From Erysipelotrichales bacterium (GTDB lineage Bacteria; Bacillota_I; Bacilli_A; Erysipelotrichales; Erysipelotrichaceae): 64,000 bases of DNA. How positions within the stretch are numbered: the stretch's first letter is position 1; every line of letters begins with the position of its first letter. Position numbers and translations under genes: made by a program. Positions 10,694-19,557 of this stretch are shown here, one piece after another. The stretch is taken from NCBI GenBank assembly GCA_910576855.1, contig CAJTJP010000002.1:62001-126000 (forward strand), written 5' to 3'. The notes under the pieces are model-generated. The model searched no databases and was not told the origin of the DNA. It saw only the letters and a list, made by a program, of their open reading frames with translations.

Positions 10694-10859
10694 ATACATT
10701 GAGGATAGAAAGATGGCTATCGCGCATGAAAATGTCAAGTGTAGGGCTTATGCTCGATGAGATGGTGGAACTATCGCCCACCCAATGTATTAATGTTTAT
10801 CAGTACCTCAACCATTAAATGTGGCTTAGGGAATGTGAGGGTTTAATCCCTCTTTTTAT
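10694..10859 (+). ncRNA. structured RNA candidate B
   Basis: ATACATTG (10694-10701) pairs exactly with CAATGTAT (10783-10790), closing a domain with GATAG/CTATC and CGCGCAT/ATGCTCG helices. The flanking motif TTGAGGATAGAAA at the 5' side and CCCACCCAA at the 3' side mirrors candidate A. The gap from domain end to terminator is 46 bases here and 54 in candidate A. It starts 15 bases after the PemK-like stop. Confidence 0.45.
10837..10859 (+). terminator. terminator of RNA candidate B and the toxin pair
   Basis: GAGGG (10837-10841) pairs with CCCTC (10848-10852), followed by TTTTTATTT. Confidence 0.8.
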
Positions 10860-10860
10860 T

Positions 10861-11261
10861 TAGATTAGCTTAATGATTGTATTTCACGACCTTTTACTTA
10901 CAGGATTCAATCTTTCCCCTTTTAACTGCATATCAATACAGCCACTAATAACAACGCATAGAGCGCAGAATAGTCAAAGGCGGCTATTTATTACCAATTA
11001 ATAGCGAATTAATAGCGAATCGCCGTGATTCAATCTATTTGACCCCTTAGAATTGATTTTAACGTACACTGACCGCAGTCAATTTGTCCTTGGTTGTAAC
11101 CATTCTGAATTTTAGGATGGTTGCTGCAATTCGTGAAAGTCACGATTCGCTTAAAAATACAGATAGTTACAGGATATTGCTTGCGATTCCTAAATTTAAG
11201 GATTTACTGTTAAGTGTTTACTTATTGCGTTCATACATTTCAGTAATGAAAAGGAATTAAA
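10861..11261. other. gene-free stretch with short repeats
   Basis: No convincing frame. It holds the tandem repeat ATTAATAGCGA x2 (about 11020-11042), inverted repeats AACCAT/ATGGTT, CGTGA/TCACG and TGAC/GTCA, and a GGCGGCTATT...AATAGC...CGCC pairing. The density of small inverted repeats suggests a former regulatory or attachment region of the island. Confidence 0.4.
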
Positions 11262-11300
11262 AGAACCTAAACTAAACTGAGTTAGGTTCTGTGTCTTTTT
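11262..11300 (+). terminator. terminator hairpin, plus-strand T tract
   Basis: AGAACCTAA (11262-11270) pairs exactly with TTAGGTTCT (11282-11290), followed by GTGTCTTTTT. On the minus strand it also follows the end of the small gene fragment at 11299. Confidence 0.75.
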
Positions 11301-11470
11301 AGTTCATCTTTTTCATACCACCATTAGTAAGGGGGTAAATGCTAGTAACATCCTTTACCATTTTATCCACATGCCTGTATTGCTTTTCTATCAATGATTT
11401 ACAGCCATTCTGACGAATAAAACTATTCATGGGTATATTTATACTCGGAAAATGTTTTTGATTGTGTTTT
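11299..11470 (-). pseudogene. unrecognised 3' gene fragment beside the IS256 end
   Basis: A minus-strand frame reads FIRKHNQKHFPSINIPMNSF...EKQYRHVDKMVKDVTSIYPL...KKMN and stops at 11299. It is open back to within about 20 bases of the IS256 end, with no good start of its own. It could be the distal part of the interrupted integrase or of another island gene; I do not recognise the family. Confidence 0.35.
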
Positions 11471-11498
11471 CTTATGAAAGAACAAGAAAATTAAGCAC

Positions 11499-11693
11499 GA
11501 GAGTGTTTTATTTTTTGTGTAAACCGTAAATATCATGAAGAAGCGGAAGTAGTAGCCGCTTTTTCATTATTTTAAACGATTAAGTCATCATTGACAATCC
11601 TCCCCTCGAAATAAATCATTAGCTGATTTGCGGTGCTCATCCAATTATGCGGCGTTCCTGTCCACTTTTTAGTGATATCCAAAATTGCCAAAT
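11499..11693 (-). mobile_element. IS256 end remnant
   Basis: About 195 bases nearly identical to 7147-7341, comprising the 27-base end and the last 40 or so codons of the transposase. They keep the normal C-terminus KKWTGTPHNW...YFEGRIVN. The rest of the element is absent. It lies in the same orientation as the larger copy. Confidence 0.85.
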
Positions 11694-12105
11694 AAGTTTC
11701 TTTTATCATCTTATCAGTTTTTTGCATAGGAACTTTAATACGAATACACGCTTCCTGTTCGGATAAGAAATTCAAAATAACTCGTATACCTCTCAAACAA
11801 GTGTTTACCGATGTATCCTTCATGCCTGTTCCTTTTAGATGAATGATGTAATCTTCCACATGGCGTTTTGTTAATTCACCAACAACTGACAGGACTGTAT
11901 ACTGTTGCAGAAATGAAACAAAACGTCCATAAGCTTCTTGATAATCCTTGATTGTTTTCTCACGCAAGTTTTTGATGACGCAATAACGATTGAATTGTAG
12001 TAACGCTTCATCAAAAGTCCATGTGCCATTTTTTAAATCTGTAGTTACCTTTTGTTGTTTATCACACATCATTGTGATTTCACGATTTGTAAACCCACTA
12101 ACCAT
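11572..12105 (-). pseudogene. integrase N-terminus fused to IS256 tail
   Basis: A 177-residue chimeric frame. Residues 1 to about 138 form the SAM-like core-binding domain of a phage-type tyrosine recombinase (FDEALLQFNRYCVIKNLREKT, YGRFVSFLQQY, KGTGMKDTSVNTCLRGIRVILNFL), ending at KMIKETY. From LAILDITKKW onward it is the IS256 transposase C-terminus. The catalytic domain with the Arg-His-Arg-Tyr residues is missing, so it cannot recombine DNA. GGAGTG precedes the ATG. The gene points away from tRNA-Lys, whose 3' end is 98 bases off. Confidence 0.8.
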
Positions 12106-12203
12106 AACATTTCACTCCTTTTCTTGTATAAAAGATTAGTGTGTTTGTAATAAGCATAGAACCTATAAAAAAGCGCCCATTATAAGGACGCTTGTTTTTC
12201 AAA

Positions 12204-12279
12204 TGGTGACCCCTCAGGGAATCGAACCCTGGACCCACTGATTAAGAGTCAGTTGCTCTGCCAGCTGAGCTAAGGAGTC
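12204..12279 (-). tRNA. tRNA-Lys (CTT)
   Basis: A 76-base cloverleaf on the minus strand: acceptor GACTCCT/AGGGGTC, D arm GCTCAGCTGGCAGAGC, anticodon loop CTCTTAA (anticodon CTT), T arm with GGTTCGATTCC, and an encoded CCA end. Its 3' end faces the integrase fragment, the usual arrangement for tRNA-targeted integration. Confidence 0.95.
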
Positions 12280-12298
12280 ATTTTTTTATTGCTTGATT

Positions 12299-12326
12299 AT
12301 TATACCAAATATTCAATAAAATACAA
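12299..12326 (-). promoter_or_regulatory. promoter of tRNA-Lys
   Basis: On the minus strand TTGTAT (12326-12321), 16-base spacer, TATAAT (12304-12299), about 20 bases before the tRNA 5' end. IS30 copy 2 lies 36 bases upstream and leaves it intact. Confidence 0.6.
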
Positions 12327-12348
12327 GCCCTTTTATGAAATTTTATAA

Positions 12349-12361
12349 ATGAATTTTCAAA
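12349..12361. repeat. target duplication of IS30 copy 2, left
   Basis: ATGAATTTTCAAA, repeated exactly at 13635-13647. Confidence 0.8.
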
Positions 12362-13634
12362 TGCTCATTGTAAAAAGAAAGTGGACTTAAGAAAAGATGA
12401 AAAAAGTCCGTAGAAATAGTATCATTATGTCACCACAACAGAAAGGATACATTTCTATGGACAACTACAATATTATCACACCTTCTTCAAAATTTAAACA
12501 TCTTTCTTTTCAACATTATGAATACATCATTCGTGAAATCACCAAACACGATGCTTTCCATCACGGTAAAAAGCGGAATACCGGCAGAACTGCCTTGATC
12601 CGCTCTCTTGCTTCTGATGTTGGTACTTCCGTTTCTAATGTTTATTCCATCATTAAGGATGCTTCCATCTCTATATTGGATTCTGATCTTATCACTCATA
12701 AGGAATTATCTGCTTCCGCTGCCTTTCATAAGCGTACAAAGCTTCGTAAGGTTTCTAATATTTCTAAACTTGATAAAGCGAAAGATTTTATTGACCTTGT
12801 TGTGAACGAAGTAAAATCTAACAAGCTCTCCTCCGTTGACGAAACTGTAAACAACTTGATTCTACATCATCCCGATAAGATTACCGGTATGACTACTGTT
12901 TGTACCAAAACTATTTACAATTATGTTCACCAAAACAAGATTGACCTTAAACCTATTGATCTTCCCGGTATGACAAGACGCAAACCTAAGAAAAACTACA
13001 AGGAATACATACCCAAACGTCAGAAAGGTACTCCTATCAGTGAAAGACCGTTTGAAATGGACGATAGAAGCGAGTTCGGACATTGGGAGGGTGATCTGGT
13101 AACAGGTCCCCGTGACGGACAAAACGGTGCCTATTTAACGCTTATTGAACGTAAAACAAGGTTTTATATTATGATTCCGATTCCCAGAAAATCGTCCAAA
13201 CAGGTTTACATGAAAATCAATCAGATACATAGATTCTATGGAGAACACTTTTCATCCATTTTCAAGTCTTTCACTTTTGATAACGGTTCTGAGTTCGCTA
13301 GATATGCTGATATTGAACGTAAGCCCGGCAGCAAAGAAAAAAGGACTTCTGTATACTTCGGCAGACCCTACCATTCTTGTGATCGTGCAAGCAATGAAAA
13401 CTGCAATGGACTTATTCGTAGATTCATCAAAAAAGGTACTGATATCAACACCATCGATATAGCTGTTTCACGTTCCATTAATCGGCAGATTAACAATAAG
13501 AAAAGAAAGATTCTTGGCTACATTTCCGCCGAACAATCTTTCTTACAGGAATTAACTAACATTGGTTTCTATGATGATTCTTGCTTCTATGTTTGATCTC
13601 TTATCTTATTTCCACTTTCTACTTGCAATTCAGG
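12362..13634 (+). mobile_element. IS30-family insertion sequence, copy 2
   Basis: A 1273-base element. Its ends share ATTG, AGAAAGTGGA, TAAGA and AAGA at matching spacing: left 12368-12400, and right, read inward, as CCTGAATTGCAAGTAGAAAG. It is flanked by a 13-base direct repeat and encodes an intact transposase. It is a diverged sister of the element at 1232-2529, in opposite orientation. Confidence 0.87.
12457..13596 (+). CDS. IS30-family transposase
   Basis: 379 residues, intact and the same length as the copy at 1257-2396, from which it differs at many positions along its length. It has an N-terminal helix-turn-helix (RTALIRSLASDVGTSVSNVYSII) and catalytic acids in FGHWEGDLVTGP, SFTFDNGSEFA and SNENCNGLIRR. 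The ATG at 12457 aligns with the sister start; an in-frame ATG at 12397 falls in the element leader. Confidence 0.93.
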   Translation: MDNYNIITPSSKFKHLSFQHYEYIIREITKHDAFHHGKKRNTGRTALIRSLASDVGTSVSNVYSIIKDASISILDSDLITHKELSASAAFHKRTKLRKVSNISKLDKAKDFIDLVVNEVKSNKLSSVDETVNNLILHHPDKITGMTTVCTKTIYNYVHQNKIDLKPIDLPGMTRRKPKKNYKEYIPKRQKGTPISERPFEMDDRSEFGHWEGDLVTGPRDGQNGAYLTLIERKTRFYIMIPIPRKSSKQVYMKINQIHRFYGEHFSSIFKSFTFDNGSEFARYADIERKPGSKEKRTSVYFGRPYHSCDRASNENCNGLIRRFIKKGTDINTIDIAVSRSINRQINNKKRKILGYISAEQSFLQELTNIGFYDDSCFYV

Positions 13635-13647
13635 ATGAATTTTCAAA
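13635..13647. repeat. target duplication of IS30 copy 2, right
   Basis: Second exact copy of ATGAATTTTCAAA; the next two bases (TG) also match by chance with the left element end. Confidence 0.8.
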
Positions 13648-13965
13648 TGAGCCCTAAGAAGCATAACTATGTATAAACCCAACACTGTGACCAAGTGTGA
13701 TCGACAGTCTAAACTTGATAACCTAAGCAATGTAGATGCAATGTAATACCGAATATGTGCATGTTAATGCAAAATTATAATGAAAAGGTTAGCCGATTCC
13801 GATATCATAAGCGCTTGAGCAATCACTACAAACGCTGTTTCCTCCCTTGTAAAAGAGAAATACCTAAAGAAATGTTCGAAAATACCCGTAAATCACTTTA
13901 AAAAAATGCGATTGTGGATTATAATATTAAAGTAATGTTTTTACGCAAGGAGGAAAACAAAACTT
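13648..13965. other. leader region of the PFOR gene
   Basis: No gene seen. A possible promoter is TTTAAA (13897-13902), 17 bases, TATAAT (13920-13925), followed by AAGGAGG about 11 bases before the PFOR start. The upstream 240 bases show nothing I can name. Confidence 0.45.
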
Positions 13966-16900
13966 ATGGCAAAGAATTTCATGTCTATGGACGGTAATAC
14001 CGCTGCAGCACATTGTGCGTATGCGCTTACCGAACTGTCAGCGATTTACCCGATTACTCCATCCTCTCCGATGGCAGAGGTTGTAGACCAGTGGGCAACG
14101 CAGGGCAGAAAAAATGTATTTGATACGGTTGTAAAAGTAGCTGAGTTGCAGTCAGAGGGCGGTGCTGCCGGTGCAGTACACGGTGCTTTGCAGGCAGGTA
14201 CTTTGGCAACAACCTTTACAGCTTCACAAGGCTTATTATTGATGATTCCAAATATCTATAAGATGGTCGGTGAATGTCTGCCGGGAGTTATTCACGTAGC
14301 GGCTCGTGCGCTTGCGGCTCGTGCATTGAATATTTTCGGTGATCATGAAGATATTTACGCATGCCGCCAAACAGGTGTATGCATGCTGTCTTCTCATTCC
14401 GTACAGGAAGCAATGGACTTAGCGGGTGTTGCACACTTGGCTGCTATCGAAGGTCATGTACCGTTCATGCACTTCTTTGACGGATTCCGTACTTCTCATG
14501 AAATCCAAAAAGTTGAAATAATGGATTATGAAGTATTAAAAGGACTTGTGAATCAGGAAGCACTTGCATCTTATCGCAAGCAGTCTTTAAATCCGCATAC
14601 CAATCCGGTAACTCGCGGCGGTGCTGAAAATGACGATATTTTCTTCCAAGGTATGGAAGCACGCAACCAACATTATGATAAGGTTCCTGAAATCGTAGCA
14701 CGCTACATGAAGGAAATCTCTAAAGTAACAGGACGTGAATATGCACCATTTACATATTATGGTGCTGAGGATGCAGAAAGAATCATCGTAGCGATGGGTT
14801 CTGTAACTGAATGTGCTAAGGAAACAATCGATGCCTTAGTTGCTAAGGGTGAAAAAGTCGGTATGATCAAGGTTCACTTGTATCGTCCGTTCTCAGTAAA
14901 ATACCTGTTAGATGTATTACCTGCGACAGTCAAGAAAATTGCTGTATTGGATCGTACGAAAGAAACAGGTTCTATCGGTGAACCGCTTTACCTAGATGTT
15001 CTTGCCGCATTAAAAGACAAAGATATTGAAATTATCGGCGGACGCTACGGTTTAGGTTCTAAGGATACTCAGCCGAACCATGTAAAAGCAGTATTCGATC
15101 ACTTAAAGGGTGATAAGCTGATTCATGGCTTCACAATCGGTATTGAGGATGATGTTACAAACTTAAGCTTGACACCGGATGAAGACTTTACAGTTGAATC
15201 AGACTGCACAAGCTGCTTATTCTGGGGACTTGGTTCTGACGGTACCGTTTCTGCGAATAAATCAACGATCAAGATTATCGGAGATAACACTGATCAGTAT
15301 GCACAGGCATATTTCGCATATGATTCTAAAAAAGCTGGCGGAGTAACACGCTCTCACTTACGCTTTGGAAGCACACCGATTCATTCTACTTATTATATTA
15401 ACAATGCAGACTTTATTTCTTGTTCACTTGATGCGTATATGTTCAAATACGATATGGTAAGAAATCTGAAAAAAGGCGGTACCTTCTTATTGAATACAAC
15501 TTTCTCTAAAGAAGAAATCGTTGAGCATATGCCGAATCGTATGAAGGTTCAGTTAGCGAAAAAGGAAGCAAAATTCTATATTATCAATGCGACTAAGATT
15601 GCACAGGAAATCGGTATGGGAAGACGTACCAACACAATTCTGCAGTCAGCATTCTTCGCTTTGAATGAACAAATTATGCCTTATGATACAGCCGTAGATT
15701 TAATGAAGGCAGCAGCTAAGAAATCCTACTCTAAGAAGGGTGATGCGGTTGTTCAGTTAAACTACAAAGCAATCGATGCAGGTAAAGACGGTATCGAACA
15801 GGTAGCTGTAGATCCGAGCTGGGCTGAGTTGACTTATAATGCCGGACGTAAATTGACCGGAGATGAATATTTCGATAATCATGTTGCGGTAATCAATGGC
15901 TTAGAAGGCTATGACATGCCGGTCAGCGCATTCACTAACGATTTCTTGTTAGACGGAAGTATCCGCAATAACGTATCTTTCAACGAAAAACGCACCATTG
16001 CGGTTCAAGTACCTACTTGGCATCCGGAAAACTGTATCCAGTGCGGTATCTGTTCCTTTGTATGTCCGCATGCGACAATTCGTCCGTTCTTATTGACTGA
16101 TGAAGAAATCGCTGCCGCTCCGATGGAATTCAAAACAATTCCGGCAATGGGCAAAGGCGTAGAAAATATGAAATATCGTATTCAGGTTACTCCGGCAAAC
16201 TGCGTCGGCTGCGGTCTGTGCGTGGTTGAGTGTCCGGGTAAAGCAGGCAATAAAGCACTTGAAATGGTTGATATCAATGAAAAATTAGATCAGGAACCAT
16301 TGGCAGATTACCTGTTCAAAAACACTGAATATAAAGATGAGTTCTTCCCTAAAGATACGGTTAAGGGTTCCCAGTTCTTAATGCCGTACTTTGAAATTTC
16401 CGGTGCTTGTCCGGGATGCGGTGAAACTCCGTACTATAAATTAGTTTCTCAGCTGTTCGGTCGCGATATGTTAGTAGCGAATGCAACCGGCTGCTCTATG
16501 ATTTACTGCTCTTCTACTCCGTCAACTCCGTTCGTAAATGATAAAAACGGTGAAGGTGTTGCATGGGCAAACTCCTTGTTCGAGGATAATGCGGAATTCG
16601 GTTACGGTATGGCACTTGCCAACAACTATAAAGAAGCACGTATTCTGAAAATCATGGAAGACAATAAGGACAGCGTTGCGCCTGAATTGAAAGCAGCGTT
16701 TGAGAAATACTTAGAGGTTCACGGAGATCGTGACGCAGAGCGCGAGGTTGCACCGACCATCAAAGAATTAGCCGCAAAAGAAGCTAATGCAGATGTGAAA
16801 TCCTTAGCTGATGAGGATCTGATTTCTAAATCAATCTGGATCGTCGGCGGTGACGGATGGGCATATGATATCGGTTACGGCGGATTGGATCACGTACTTG

Positions 16901-17472
16901 CCAATAACTTAAATGTAAACGTATTGGTATTAGATACTGAGGTTTACTCTAATACCGGCGGTCAGTCTTCAAAATCTTCTCAGGCAGCTTCTATTGCGAA
17001 ATTCGCAGCCGGCGGTAAAACAACGGCAAAGAAGGATTTGGGACAGATTGCGATGGCATACGGTCATGTATATGTAGCGCAGATTTCCATGGGTGCTAAT
17101 AAGGCGCAAACCTTGAAAGCGTTGAAGGAAGCAGAAAGCTATGACGGACCATCTTTGATTATCGCTTACTCTCCATGTGCAGAACACGGTATCAAGGGAG
17201 GACTTGCGAACCATCAAAGAACACAGGCAAAAGCTGTTGAATGCGGCTATTTAGATCTGTATCGCTTTGATCCACGCAAAGAACAGCCGTTGACAATCGA
17301 CTCTAAAGAGCCTGATTTCGATAAGATGTTAGACTTCATGATGTGTGAAACGCGTTATGCACAGCTACCGAAGCTGAAGGGTGAAACTGCATACGAAATG
17401 TTTGAAAAGACAAAGAAGGATGCTATCAAACGTCATAAACGCTTAGTAGCATTGGCAAAAGAACAAAACTAA
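13966..17472 (+). CDS. nifJ: pyruvate:ferredoxin (flavodoxin) oxidoreductase
   Basis: This 1168-residue single-chain PFOR oxidises pyruvate with CoA to acetyl-CoA and CO2 and passes electrons to ferredoxin or flavodoxin, the central step of anaerobic pyruvate use. Domain order is typical: N-terminal pyruvate/TPP part (SAIYPITPSSPM), middle domains, two [4Fe-4S] motifs (CIQCGICSFVCP near 690, CVGCGLCVVECPG near 746), a third cluster region starting CPGCGETP, and the TPP/Mg site GDGWAYDIGYGG near 963 with SNTGGQSSK. Full length; AAGGAGG precedes the ATG. Monocistronic, with its own terminator. Confidence 0.97.
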   Translation: MAKNFMSMDGNTAAAHCAYALTELSAIYPITPSSPMAEVVDQWATQGRKNVFDTVVKVAELQSEGGAAGAVHGALQAGTLATTFTASQGLLLMIPNIYKMVGECLPGVIHVAARALAARALNIFGDHEDIYACRQTGVCMLSSHSVQEAMDLAGVAHLAAIEGHVPFMHFFDGFRTSHEIQKVEIMDYEVLKGLVNQEALASYRKQSLNPHTNPVTRGGAENDDIFFQGMEARNQHYDKVPEIVARYMKEISKVTGREYAPFTYYGAEDAERIIVAMGSVTECAKETIDALVAKGEKVGMIKVHLYRPFSVKYLLDVLPATVKKIAVLDRTKETGSIGEPLYLDVLAALKDKDIEIIGGRYGLGSKDTQPNHVKAVFDHLKGDKLIHGFTIGIEDDVTNLSLTPDEDFTVESDCTSCLFWGLGSDGTVSANKSTIKIIGDNTDQYAQAYFAYDSKKAGGVTRSHLRFGSTPIHSTYYINNADFISCSLDAYMFKYDMVRNLKKGGTFLLNTTFSKEEIVEHMPNRMKVQLAKKEAKFYIINATKIAQEIGMGRRTNTILQSAFFALNEQIMPYDTAVDLMKAAAKKSYSKKGDAVVQLNYKAIDAGKDGIEQVAVDPSWAELTYNAGRKLTGDEYFDNHVAVINGLEGYDMPVSAFTNDFLLDGSIRNNVSFNEKRTIAVQVPTWHPENCIQCGICSFVCPHATIRPFLLTDEEIAAAPMEFKTIPAMGKGVENMKYRIQVTPANCVGCGLCVVECPGKAGNKALEMVDINEKLDQEPLADYLFKNTEYKDEFFPKDTVKGSQFLMPYFEISGACPGCGETPYYKLVSQLFGRDMLVANATGCSMIYCSSTPSTPFVNDKNGEGVAWANSLFEDNAEFGYGMALANNYKEARILKIMEDNKDSVAPELKAAFEKYLEVHGDRDAEREVAPTIKELAAKEANADVKSLADEDLISKSIWIVGGDGWAYDIGYGGLDHVLANNLNVNVLVLDTEVYSNTGGQSSKSSQAASIAKFAAGGKTTAKKDLGQIAMAYGHVYVAQISMGANKAQTLKALKEAESYDGPSLIIAYSPCAEHGIKGGLANHQRTQAKAVECGYLDLYRFDPRKEQPLTIDSKEPDFDKMLDFMMCETRYAQLPKLKGETAYEMFEKTKKDAIKRHKRLVALAKEQN

Positions 17473-17488
17473 AGCTAAATTAAGAATC

Positions 17489-17514
17489 GAACCTTTACGG
17501 CTCGGTTCTTTTTT
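17489..17514 (+). terminator. terminator of the PFOR gene
   Basis: GAACC (17489-17493) pairs with GGTTC (17504-17508), followed by TTTTTT. Confidence 0.8.
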
Positions 17515-17616
17515 AGTTTAGGTTTTCAATACTGTAATAATCGATAAATCGCATAGGTGACACAAAAGACATGAAACAATCGTTTGCTTCATAAAATAGA
17601 TTGAGGTGGTCACTGT

Positions 17617-19557
17617 ATGATACGCGGTAAGGTCAAAAAGAGAATTCAAATCATTTTTATATGTTGCTCATGTATTTTTACCTTGATACTCGGAAAGCTC
17701 GGCTATGAACAAATTTTTCATCATACCGATATTATGGCACGAGCTTTGAATCTTTGGGAGCGTGATTTTACGGTTGCGGGACTGAGAGGAAGTATTTTGG
17801 ATAAAAATGGTAATATATTGGCACATGACATTCCATCAACCTCGATCATGGTTGTTCCGGCTCAAATAAAGGACCCAAAAACAACGGCACAAAAGCTTGC
17901 CGAGGTGCTTGATGCAGATGAAAATAAAATCTATGAGACGATAACGAAGCATGTCAGCACGCAAAAAATCCAGCCGGAGGGACGCTTGATCGCTGATAAA
18001 AAGGCAATACAATTAGAGTCAATGGATCTTCCCGGCGTTTATTTGGTACAGGATTCTCTGCGCAATTATCCCAACAACAGCTACTTGGCACAGGTGCTTG
18101 GCTTTACCGGGATTGATAATCAGGGACTGGCAGGATTAGAGCTGCAATATGATGAAATTTTAAGCGCTAAAAGCGGAGCCTTAAATATTCCCTTTGATGC
18201 GAAGGGCCATAATGTAGAACTGTATAATGAATCCTATGAAGCACCGGGACACGGCATGGATGTAAAGCTTACGATTGATTCCAATATTCAGGATATCGTA
18301 GAAAGAGAATTGAATAATCTAATGGAGCGATATCATCCCGATAATGCATTGGCAGTCGCTATGGATCCGAAAACAGGGGCTATTTTAGCGATGGTTTCAA
18401 AGCCGGATTTTGATCCGAATCATTATGAGAAATATGACAGCGATATCTATAATCGCAACCTGCCGATATGGAAAAGCTATGAACCGGGCTCTACCTTTAA
18501 ATCGGTTACCTTTTCCTCTGCGCTTGATTTAAACCTATTTGATATGTTTAAGGATACGTATATGGACAAGGGTTATGAGATGGTAGGCGGCGCTCGCATT
18601 AAATCATGGCGGGCAGGCGGACATGGCCTGCAGACCTTTTTACAGGTGCTGGAAAATTCTTCAAACCCCGGCTTTGTGGAAATCGGACGACGACTGGGCT
18701 TAGATAATTTATATTCTTATGTGACAAAGTTTGGCTTCGGCTCTAAAACAGGAATTGACTTGCCCGGTGAATCGACAGGTATCATGTTCAAGAAAGAAGC
18801 GATGGGAGAGGTGGAACAGGCAACCGTTGCCTTTGGACAAGGCTTATCCGTAACGCCGATTCAGCTTGTGACGGCCTTCAGCGCAATTGTAAACGGCGGT
18901 ACCTTGTATGAACCGTATATCACAAAATCTATCGAGGATCCGTTGACGCATGATACTATTTTGGAATTTCAGCCGACAGTGAAGCGACAGGTAATCTCGA
19001 AGGAAACAAGCGATCAGATGCGTTATGCACTGGAGAGTGTGGTCGCAAACGGCGGCGGTAAGCCCGCATATATCGAGGGCTATCGCATCGGCGGCAAAAC
19101 AGGTACTGCACAGAAGGCACAAAACGGCGTGTATATGGCGAATGAATATATATTATCCATGATCAGTGCTGCACCGATGGATGACCCGCAGATCGTATTA
19201 TACATCGCAGCGGATGCACCGCATAATGATATTCTATACGGCGGTACGGTGGTAGGTCCGATCATCAAGAATTGTCTGCAGGATATATTACCGTATTTAG
19301 AGGTCAAAAAGACAGATGAACAGCTGCCGAAAAAGAAAATTTGGGGCGATGTGAATCGCATCAAGGTAGAAGACTTTATCGGCAAGGAGAAAAAGAAAGT
19401 AACACAGGAGGGACTGCAGTTTGAATTTATCGGAGAAGGTGATACCGTAATCGATCAGCTTCCGCAGGCCGGTACTGTGTTGGACGAGGGTGGAAAGGTG
19501 TGGATTACACTTGGCAGCGATCACGTTGGCGAAACTGTTGCGACAGATACAGATTAA
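17617..19557 (+). CDS. class B penicillin-binding protein with PASTA domain
   Basis: A 646-residue FtsI/SpoVD-type transpeptidase for septal or spore-type peptidoglycan crosslinking. One N-terminal membrane anchor (residues about 9-27) is followed by the PBP dimer domain (RGSILDKNGNILA). The transpeptidase has Ser292 in GSTFK, SSN at 348-350 and KTG at 494-496. A single PASTA domain (about 575-640) ends in VWITLGSD. GAGGTGG precedes the ATG. It overlaps the start of murE, indicating a cell-wall operon. FtsL and MraW, normally beside it in the dcw cluster, are absent here. Confidence 0.93.
   Translation: MIRGKVKKRIQIIFICCSCIFTLILGKLGYEQIFHHTDIMARALNLWERDFTVAGLRGSILDKNGNILAHDIPSTSIMVVPAQIKDPKTTAQKLAEVLDADENKIYETITKHVSTQKIQPEGRLIADKKAIQLESMDLPGVYLVQDSLRNYPNNSYLAQVLGFTGIDNQGLAGLELQYDEILSAKSGALNIPFDAKGHNVELYNESYEAPGHGMDVKLTIDSNIQDIVERELNNLMERYHPDNALAVAMDPKTGAILAMVSKPDFDPNHYEKYDSDIYNRNLPIWKSYEPGSTFKSVTFSSALDLNLFDMFKDTYMDKGYEMVGGARIKSWRAGGHGLQTFLQVLENSSNPGFVEIGRRLGLDNLYSYVTKFGFGSKTGIDLPGESTGIMFKKEAMGEVEQATVAFGQGLSVTPIQLVTAFSAIVNGGTLYEPYITKSIEDPLTHDTILEFQPTVKRQVISKETSDQMRYALESVVANGGGKPAYIEGYRIGGKTGTAQKAQNGVYMANEYILSMISAAPMDDPQIVLYIAADAPHNDILYGGTVVGPIIKNCLQDILPYLEVKKTDEQLPKKKIWGDVNRIKVEDFIGKEKKKVTQEGLQFEFIGEGDTVIDQLPQAGTVLDEGGKVWITLGSDHVGETVATDTD

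Noticed and set aside
11041-11057. possible attachment-site copy (GACCCCT...) of the tRNA-Lys 3' end
   Set aside because: Only seven contiguous bases match; it is too short and lies inside the island rather than at its far end.
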